Positions 58,578-64,000 of a stretch of DNA of 64,000 nucleotides are shown piece after piece. The stretch comes from Chloroflexota bacterium (GTDB lineage Bacteria; Chloroflexota; Dehalococcoidia; DSTF01; RBG-16-68-14). The stretch's first letter is position 1. The number at the start of each line of letters is the position of its first letter. The DNA lies in NCBI GenBank assembly GCA_029262675.1, contig JAJCYW010000018.1, positions 1 through 64,000 on the forward strand, read 5' to 3'. The translations under genes were made by a program, and so were the position numbers. Below the pieces are notes generated by a model. That model was not told the origin of the DNA and did no database searches. It saw only the letters and a program-made list of their open reading frames with translations.

Positions 58578-60476
58578 TCAGCCCTTTAGCGTGAACGCGA
58601 CCAGCGTCAGTGCGACGACGCCGATCACCATGCCGAGTGCGTAATTGGGCATCTTGCCCGTCTGCTGAAACTTCATCAGGTAGCCGGCAAACTTCGCCGT
58701 GTAGCCCCCGCCGTCGATGCCCGTGTCGTTCACGGCGTTGCGGTCGAACCAGGCGACCAGCCGCGCGATGCTCAGCACCACGCGGTCGATCGCGGCCTGG
58801 TAGATGTCGTCAAGGTAGTACTTGTTCGCGAAGAGCGCGTGCACCGGCCGCAGCATCGAGAGGCAGACGCCCGGAACCGAGGGCCGCGCCGCCCAAGCGA
58901 ACCAACCAGCAGCCAGCCCGGCGAGGACAAGCGCCGACGAACCGATGGCCACGTTCCAATCGAAGTGGAAGGCGTGCGGGTGGCCGAGGAAGATGATCTC
59001 GCCGATGCCGCCCGGGAAGCCCATCAGCTCGCCCACCTGGTCGAAGGCGACAAACCCGGCGAACACGGTCAGCACGGCCAGCAGCACAAGCGGCACGAAT
59101 ATGAACGGTGAACCTTCGTGCGCGTGCTCGTGTGATTCCGGTTCCTTGGGGTCGCCGAAGAACGTCAGGATCAGCACGCGCGCCATGTACATGGCCGTCA
59201 GCGGCACCGTTGCCATGGCTAGTGCAAATGCAGCCTTGTTGTCCAAGAGCGCGACGAGGATCTCGTCCTTTGCCCAGAACCCAGCCAGGATCGGCAGTCC
59301 TGCCATGGAGAGCGCACCGACGGCAAACGTCACGCAGGTGATCGGCATCTTGGACCAGAGGCCGCCCAGTGAACTGACATCCTGGCGCTCAGTCGCGTGA
59401 ATGACGGAACCGGCCCCCAGGAAGAGGAGCGCCTTGAAGAAGGCGTGTGTGAAGAGGTACAGCATCGCCGCGGCGGGCGCTCCAACGCCGAGTGCGACGA
59501 ACATCAGGCCGAGGCTGTTGATCGTCGAGTAGGCGATCACCTTCTTGATGTCCGTCATCACTAGGCCCATCGTCGCCGACATGAACGTCGTCAGCAGGCC
59601 GACTGCCAGTATCAACTCCGGCCCGCCGTGCACCAGTTGGAAGAGCGGCAGCGTCCGTGTCACCAGGTAGACGCCGGCGACGACCATCGTCGCGGCGTGG
59701 ATCAGCGCGGACACGGGCGTCGGGCCCTCCATCGCGTCCGGCAACCAGACGTGGAACGGGAACTGGGCCGACTTGCCCATCGCACCGAGGAAGAGCAGCA
59801 CAACCGACGCGGTCAGGACCTCTCTCCCGACCTCGCCCGCCTCGGCAGCGGCGATCACCTCCTGAATGTTGAACGTACCCGTCGCGCGCCAGAGCAGGAT
59901 GATGGCGATCAGCAGCCCGACGTCGCCAAGACGTGTCGTGATGAAGGCCTTCTTGGCCGCCTCCGCTGCGGAGCGAAGGTGGTTGTAGTGGCCGATCAGC
60001 AGATACGAACAAACGCCGACCAGCTCCCAGGCGAAATAGAGCAGCAGGAAGTTGTCGGCCAGCACAAGCGCCAGCATCGAAGCGACGAAGAGCGAGATCA
60101 CAGCGTAGTACCAGCCGTACCGCGAGTCGCCCTTCATGTAGCCCAGCGAGTAGACCTGCACCATCAGCGCGACGAAGCTGACGACCGTCAGCATAACGAT
60201 CGTCGTCGCATCAACGTGGACGCCCAGGCGCAGTTCGAGCTGGCCCGGCACCTCCAGCCACTGGGTGCTGTTCGCCGCGCCAGCGAACTCCTCGCCGTGC
60301 GCGGCGAGCGCGTCCGTGAAGTCGGCGGCGATAAGCAGCACCATCACAAAGACGGTCGCGATCGCGCCTACCGCGAGCCAGTCGCCCTTGCGCGGCAGCC
60401 ACGGTCCCAGCAGCGTCAGCGCGACGAACGCGGCGGCCGGCAGCAGTGGCAGCAGCCAGGCGTCGGTCATGTTCAT
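58578..60476 (-). CDS. nuoL: NADH-quinone oxidoreductase subunit L
   Basis: 632 residues with about 16 membrane helices and the C-terminal lateral helix. Key motifs are 'LLYFAWELVGVCSYLLIGHY', 'SAQFPFHVWLPDAMEGPTPVSALIHAATMVVAGVYLV' (~225-261) and 'VIAYSTINSLGLMFVALG'. The distal proton pump of complex I. Followed by nuoM with a 2-bp gap; nuoK is 13 bp upstream. Confidence 0.97.
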   Translation of the reverse strand: MNMTDAWLLPLLPAAAFVALTLLGPWLPRKGDWLAVGAIATVFVMVLLIAADFTDALAAHGEEFAGAANSTQWLEVPGQLELRLGVHVDATTIVMLTVVSFVALMVQVYSLGYMKGDSRYGWYYAVISLFVASMLALVLADNFLLLYFAWELVGVCSYLLIGHYNHLRSAAEAAKKAFITTRLGDVGLLIAIILLWRATGTFNIQEVIAAAEAGEVGREVLTASVVLLFLGAMGKSAQFPFHVWLPDAMEGPTPVSALIHAATMVVAGVYLVTRTLPLFQLVHGGPELILAVGLLTTFMSATMGLVMTDIKKVIAYSTINSLGLMFVALGVGAPAAAMLYLFTHAFFKALLFLGAGSVIHATERQDVSSLGGLWSKMPITCVTFAVGALSMAGLPILAGFWAKDEILVALLDNKAAFALAMATVPLTAMYMARVLILTFFGDPKEPESHEHAHEGSPFIFVPLVLLAVLTVFAGFVAFDQVGELMGFPGGIGEIIFLGHPHAFHFDWNVAIGSSALVLAGLAAGWFAWAARPSVPGVCLSMLRPVHALFANKYYLDDIYQAAIDRVVLSIARLVAWFDRNAVNDTGIDGGGYTAKFAGYLMKFQQTGKMPNYALGMVIGVVALTLVAFTLKG

Positions 60477-60489
60477 CGCTGCCGGCTCC

Positions 60490-60816
60490 CTACCACTTCA
60501 GCTCGTCCACTTCGTCCACGTTGGCCGTACCGAGGTTGCGGAAGATACGCAGGATGATGGCCAGCGCCAACCCCACCTCCGCCGCGGCAATGGTGATGAT
60601 GAAGACCGCGAAGATCATGCCCGTGAACTTCTCCGGCGAGGCGTATGCCGCGAACGCGACCATGTTGATGCTGGCGGCGTTCAGCATCAGCTCAACGGAC
60701 ATCAGGATCAGGACGGCATTGCGGCGCGTCAGCACCCCGTATACGCCCAGCGAGAAGAGGATGGCGCTAAGCGCCAAGAAGTGCTCCAGTGGGATCTGCT
60801 GTGCGACAGGTTCCAC
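60490..60816 (-). CDS. nuoK: NADH-quinone oxidoreductase subunit K
   Basis: 108 residues, three membrane helices. 'LTRRNAVLILMSVELMLNAASINMVAF' (~29-55) holds Glu42 of the proton path, and 'IAAAEVGLALAIILRIFR' holds the second Glu. Two bases after nuoJ. Confidence 0.97.
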   Translation of the reverse strand: MEPVAQQIPLEHFLALSAILFSLGVYGVLTRRNAVLILMSVELMLNAASINMVAFAAYASPEKFTGMIFAVFIITIAAAEVGLALAIILRIFRNLGTANVDEVDELKW

Positions 60817-60818
60817 GC

Positions 60819-61331
60819 CTACTCCCCTTCTTCCTCTGGCTCATCTTCGCGGGCGAGGACGATAGCCCCGACGAGCGCGACGAATAGCACGAGAGAGGCG
60901 ATCTCGAACGGCACCGCCCACTGCTGGAAGAGCGCCGACCCGAGGTCGTCGAACGGGACACGCGTGATCATGCCGTCCTCATCGCCTGGCCAATCGCTCG
61001 TCGTCACCGTCGCGATGATGGCTCCACCGAGCAGGGCCGCGACCAAGCCGGCCACGGGCCACTGCGCGCCTGTCATCGCCTCAGGTAGGTCGGACGTGCG
61101 CGTCAGCATCAGCGCGAAGAGCAGGAGCACCGTGACCGCGCCCGCGTAGATCAAGATCTGGACCAACGCCAGGAACTCCGATGCCAGCAGGATGTAGACT
61201 CCGGCGACGGCAATCAGCGCCACGATTAGGAAGAGCGCCGCGTAGACGGCGTGCTTCGCCAGCACGACGCCCAGCCCGCCCGCGACCGCCAGCGCCGCGA
61301 CGACGTAGAAGATCACCTGCGCGACCGTCAT
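60819..61331 (-). CDS. nuoJ: NADH-quinone oxidoreductase subunit J
   Basis: 170 residues, five membrane helices, with 'LALVQILIYAGAVTVLLLFALML' (~54-76), the conserved helix 3 pi-bulge region. An acidic C-terminus (EDEPEEEGE) is present. Confidence 0.95.
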   Translation of the reverse strand: MTVAQVIFYVVAALAVAGGLGVVLAKHAVYAALFLIVALIAVAGVYILLASEFLALVQILIYAGAVTVLLLFALMLTRTSDLPEAMTGAQWPVAGLVAALLGGAIIATVTTSDWPGDEDGMITRVPFDDLGSALFQQWAVPFEIASLVLFVALVGAIVLAREDEPEEEGE

Positions 61332-61371
61332 CGGACGTGTCCCTTCGTGCCGCTCGGTAATCGTAGCCGCG

Positions 61372-61836
61372 TCATTCGGGTACCCACGCGTCGATCTTGC
61401 CCTGCTTGTGCTGGGAGAGCAACTGGTCGAGGTCGAGCACGAGGTCGTTGCGGTCGAACTTGGAGAGCTCGTGGCCAGCCCAGGTGTTGTTCATGGCGAT
61501 CGCCTCAAAGTTGCAGACCTCCACGCAGATGTTGCAGCGCATGCAGCGTCCGTAGTCGATCCAGAACTGGTCGACGATCTTGCGGCGCTCGCTCTTGCCG
61601 TCGGCGTGGAGCGGGTTATCCTTCATCACCACCGTCATGCACTCAACGGGACAGGCGCGCTCGCAGGCGTGGCAGCCGGTGCAGAACGGCTCATCGACCT
61701 CCTTGTCCCAGAGCAGGATCGGGAACGCGCGGTCGCGCTGGGGCACATCGCGGTGGTGGTCCGGATAGTGGATCGTGACGGGCTTACGCATCATCGCGTT
61801 CATCGTCACGTACATGCTCTTGAGTATGCCTAGCAT
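61372..61836 (-). CDS. nuoI: NADH-quinone oxidoreductase subunit I
   Basis: 154 residues from the ATG at 61836; the frame extends into the end of nuoH without a start signal. Two 4Fe-4S motifs carry clusters N6a and N6b: Cys52, Cys55, Cys58, Cys62 and Cys98, Cys101, Cys104, Cys108. They pass electrons toward quinone on the cytoplasmic side. Confidence 0.96.
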   Translation of the reverse strand: MLGILKSMYVTMNAMMRKPVTIHYPDHHRDVPQRDRAFPILLWDKEVDEPFCTGCHACERACPVECMTVVMKDNPLHADGKSERRKIVDQFWIDYGRCMRCNICVEVCNFEAIAMNNTWAGHELSKFDRNDLVLDLDQLLSQHKQGKIDAWVPE

Positions 61837-61861
61837 CGCTACCCTCTCGTCACCGTAGTCA

Positions 61862-63013
61862 TCACGACCCCGCCGAATCGGCTGCCGCAGGCTCCGCTGC
61901 ACCGGGGTTCGCTGGCACCATACGCAGCGTTCGCGGGTCCGCTCGCACTGTCCGGTCGACGATGTAGCCTGCCAGCAGCAGCCCGGCGCCCGACGTAAGC
62001 AAGAGCGTGAAGTCCGGCCAGCCGTAGACCAGCACCAGGCCGTTCAGGAAAATCTGCAGAAAAGCAAGTGGTATCAAAACCTTCCAGCAGTAGCTCATCA
62101 ACTGGTCGATGCGCAGGCGGGGCATCGCGAAGCGGACCCACATGAAGAGCAGGATCAGGAACATCGTCTTGCCGAACGTCAACAGCACCTGCAACCAGAG
62201 TCCGGCTTCGCGGCCCAGCGGCCAGTCCCAGCCGCCGAGAAAGACGAGCGCGCCCAGCAGGCTGTAGACGATCAGGTTGGTGTAGGAGGCCAGGTAAAAT
62301 ATCGACCAGCGGATGCCACTGTACTCGATGAACGGGCCGCCGACGACCTCCGACTCTGCCGTCGGGATATCGAACGGCTGCCGCTCCAGCTCGGCCAGCG
62401 CGGCCACGATGAAGATGAAGAACGCCAGCGGCTGCCAGACGAAGAGCGGCACGCGGCCCTGGTAGATGACGATATCGCTCAGGTTGAGCGAGCCGACAAT
62501 CATCGTCACGGCGATCAACGAAAGCACCATCGGGATCTCGTAGCTGATCAGCTGCGCCGCCGCACGAAGGCCGCCGAGCAACGCGTACTTGTTGTCGGAC
62601 GCCCAGCCGGCCATCAGGAAGCCGACGAACGAGAGGCCCGTGACGGCGACGATGAAGAAGAGCCCGAGGTCGAGGAACGCCACGGCCCAATCGCGCGTGA
62701 ACGGGATAGCCACGAAGGCGACGAAAGCCGGCACGAAGACGACGAACGGCGCCAGCTCGAAGACCCAGCGGTCGGCGCTGCGGGGCCGCATGTCCTCCTT
62801 GCCCACGAGCTTCACGGCGTCGGCCAGCGTCTGCAGCAGCCCGTAGGGGCCAACCCGCATCGGGCCGAGCCGCATTTGGATTCGCGCGGAGACCTTGCGC
62901 TCCAGCCAGATCAATGCCAGTGCTCCCACCGTCATCAGGACGATGATCGCAAGGAGGCCGAGCAACGAATCGAGCCAGATGTTACCGACGTCGTAGGTCA
63001 GTGCGAGCATCAT
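61862..63013 (-). CDS. nuoH: NADH-quinone oxidoreductase subunit H
   Basis: 383 residues with eight membrane helices. Forms the quinone chamber. 'WLERKVSARIQMRLGPMRVGPYGLLQTLADAVKLVGKED' (~34-72) is the conserved TM1-2 block, followed by 'ELERQPFDIPTAESEVVGG' (~208-226) and 'FAMPRLRIDQLMSYCWKVLIP' (~300-320). Its ATG shares one base with the nuoD stop (TGATG). Confidence 0.97.
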   Translation of the reverse strand: MMLALTYDVGNIWLDSLLGLLAIIVLMTVGALALIWLERKVSARIQMRLGPMRVGPYGLLQTLADAVKLVGKEDMRPRSADRWVFELAPFVVFVPAFVAFVAIPFTRDWAVAFLDLGLFFIVAVTGLSFVGFLMAGWASDNKYALLGGLRAAAQLISYEIPMVLSLIAVTMIVGSLNLSDIVIYQGRVPLFVWQPLAFFIFIVAALAELERQPFDIPTAESEVVGGPFIEYSGIRWSIFYLASYTNLIVYSLLGALVFLGGWDWPLGREAGLWLQVLLTFGKTMFLILLFMWVRFAMPRLRIDQLMSYCWKVLIPLAFLQIFLNGLVLVYGWPDFTLLLTSGAGLLLAGYIVDRTVRADPRTLRMVPANPGAAEPAAADSAGS

Positions 63014-64000
63014 CAGCGGTCCACGCAGCCGAGCACGATATCGATCGAACCAAGGATCGCCACGGCGTCGGCGACGTAGTTGCCGATCGTCATATCGCGT
63101 AGCGCGGAGAGGTTACAGAACGAGGGCGAGCGCATCTTCAGGCGGTAAGGCTTGTCGCCGCCCTTCGAAACGAGATAGATGCCATACTCACCGCGCGCGC
63201 CTTCTACGGCGGAGTAGATCTCCGCCTCCGGCCCGCGCAGCTTCCGTGGCATCTTCTCCGGCATGATAGGCCCGTCCGGCAACTGGTCGAGCGCCTGCTC
63301 GACGATGCGGATCGACTGCCGGACCTCCTCGACGCGGACCAGGTAGCGGTCGTAGACGTCACCGTGCGTGCCGACCGGGATGTCGTACTGGAAGCGGTCG
63401 TAGATCGAGTACGGCTTGTCGCGCCGCAGGTCCCACTCCACGCCAGCGGCGCGCAACAGCGGCCCGGAGAGGCCCCAGCTGACCGCGTCCTCCGCGCTCA
63501 TGACGCCGACGCCGCGTGACCGCACCGAGACGATTTCGTTCCCCGTCAACAGCATGTCGAGGTCCTGCAGCCCCTGGCGCGACTTCGGCAGCACATCGCG
63601 CACGCGCTGGACGAAGTTGTCGGGCACGTCCCAGACCAGGCCGCCGGGACGGAAGTAGCTGTACATCAGCCGCTCGCCCGTGACCTCTTCGAAGATGTCC
63701 TGGATGTGTTCCCGTTCGCGGAACCCGTAGGTGAACGACGTGCCGAAGTGTCCCAAGTCGATACCAAACGCGCCCAGGAACATGAAGTGGCTGGCGATCC
63801 GGTTCAGCTCGCAGAGGATGACGCGGATGTACTCCGCGCGCTCCGGCACTTCGATATCGAGCAGCTTCTCCACCGCCATGCAGTAGGCCTGTTCGTTCAT
63901 GAACTGGGCCAAGTAGTCGGTCCGGTCCTGGTAGCCGATGGCCTGCCGGTAGTCCATCTCTTCCGAGAGCTTCTCCGCGCCTCGATGCATGTAGCCGATG
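63013..64000 (-). CDS. nuoD: NADH-quinone oxidoreductase subunit D (5' end outside window)
   Basis: The last 329 codons of the ~49-kDa subunit; the frame runs off the right edge ('IGYMHRGAEKLSEEMDYRQ' starts about codon 50 of a full protein). It supplies Tyr and His to the quinone site. Recognisable blocks include 'MNEQAYCMAVEKLLDIEVPERAEYIRVILCELNRIASH' (~31-68 of the visible part), 'RFQYDIPVGTHGDVYDRYLVRVEEVRQS' and 'CNLSALRDMTIGNYVADAVAILGSID'. nuoH follows directly, so nuoE, nuoF and nuoG are absent from their usual place between D and H. Confidence 0.97.
   Translation of the reverse strand, partial: IGYMHRGAEKLSEEMDYRQAIGYQDRTDYLAQFMNEQAYCMAVEKLLDIEVPERAEYIRVILCELNRIASHFMFLGAFGIDLGHFGTSFTYGFREREHIQDIFEEVTGERLMYSYFRPGGLVWDVPDNFVQRVRDVLPKSRQGLQDLDMLLTGNEIVSVRSRGVGVMSAEDAVSWGLSGPLLRAAGVEWDLRRDKPYSIYDRFQYDIPVGTHGDVYDRYLVRVEEVRQSIRIVEQALDQLPDGPIMPEKMPRKLRGPEAEIYSAVEGARGEYGIYLVSKGGDKPYRLKMRSPSFCNLSALRDMTIGNYVADAVAILGSIDIVLGCVDR

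Overview
The window is a GC-rich (estimated by eye, low-to-mid 60s percent), gene-dense bacterial chromosome segment. Gene content and order suggest a free-living, respiring member of the Chloroflexota, most like the non-dehalogenating Dehalococcoidia-type lineages. The pointers are a complex I operon with no nuoEFG between nuoD and nuoH, RNase J, a DUF177-rpmF-fabD-fabG-nusB-acpP cluster, secreted proteins with a 'DGxVDLLxDILGVI' dockerin-like module, and near-leaderless promoters. The taxonomic call is an inference; no 16S rRNA gene is present.

Layout. 0-8 kb: a chloramphenicol phosphotransferase-like kinase (cut by the window edge), an AsnC-type ligand-binding protein, moeA, a secreted penicillin-acylase homologue, a TPR protein, and an overlapping dehydrogenase/aminotransferase pair. 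8-17 kb: a c-di-GMP-I riboswitch in front of a diguanylate cyclase, an S41 protease followed by smpB, two hairpin-rich arrays with a ~57-bp period flanking a tiny gene with a perfect Shine-Dalgarno sequence, birA, an NfeD-type protease, a class III aminotransferase and murE. 17-21 kb: a second diguanylate cyclase, the RNase P RNA, and an overlapping operon of a zinc-ribbon coiled-coil protein, a serine recombinase that has lost its catalytic residues, and RNase HI. 21-33 kb: DUF177, rpmF, fabD, fabG, nusB, acpP, tatA/B, tatC, a split TauE/SafE permease, a family-4 uracil-DNA glycosylase, RNase J, a lipoprotein trypsin-like protease and FtsK. 33-43 kb: a secreted subtilase and a PQQ-type sugar dehydrogenase with calcium-binding/dockerin tails, an MFS exporter and a decayed MFS paralogue, tRNA-Phe, tRNA-Thr and small metabolic proteins.

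44-54 kb is a nitrogen-assimilation island: an orphan OmpR-type regulator with a non-phosphorylatable receiver, amt, glnB, amt, glnB and two type I glutamine synthetases. Upstream of amt1, amt2 and glnA2 lie arrays of GNAAC-type pentamers at an exact 11-bp period (six, four and two boxes), which closely resemble actinobacterial GlnR operators. The 3' end of the second glutamine synthetase gene is duplicated about 1.5 kb downstream, bracketing a beta-propeller lipoprotein gene. 54-64 kb holds a cupredoxin, a secreted protein with an N-terminal dockerin-like pair, and the complex I genes nuoN-M-L-K-J-I-H-D, all on the minus strand with nuoD cut by the window edge.

Standouts are the helically phased GlnR-like operator arrays, the module shared by unrelated secreted hydrolases, the inactive recombinase fixed in a housekeeping operon, and the tiny gene between hairpin arrays. 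No CRISPR array, transposase, integrase with att sites, or intact prophage was seen.
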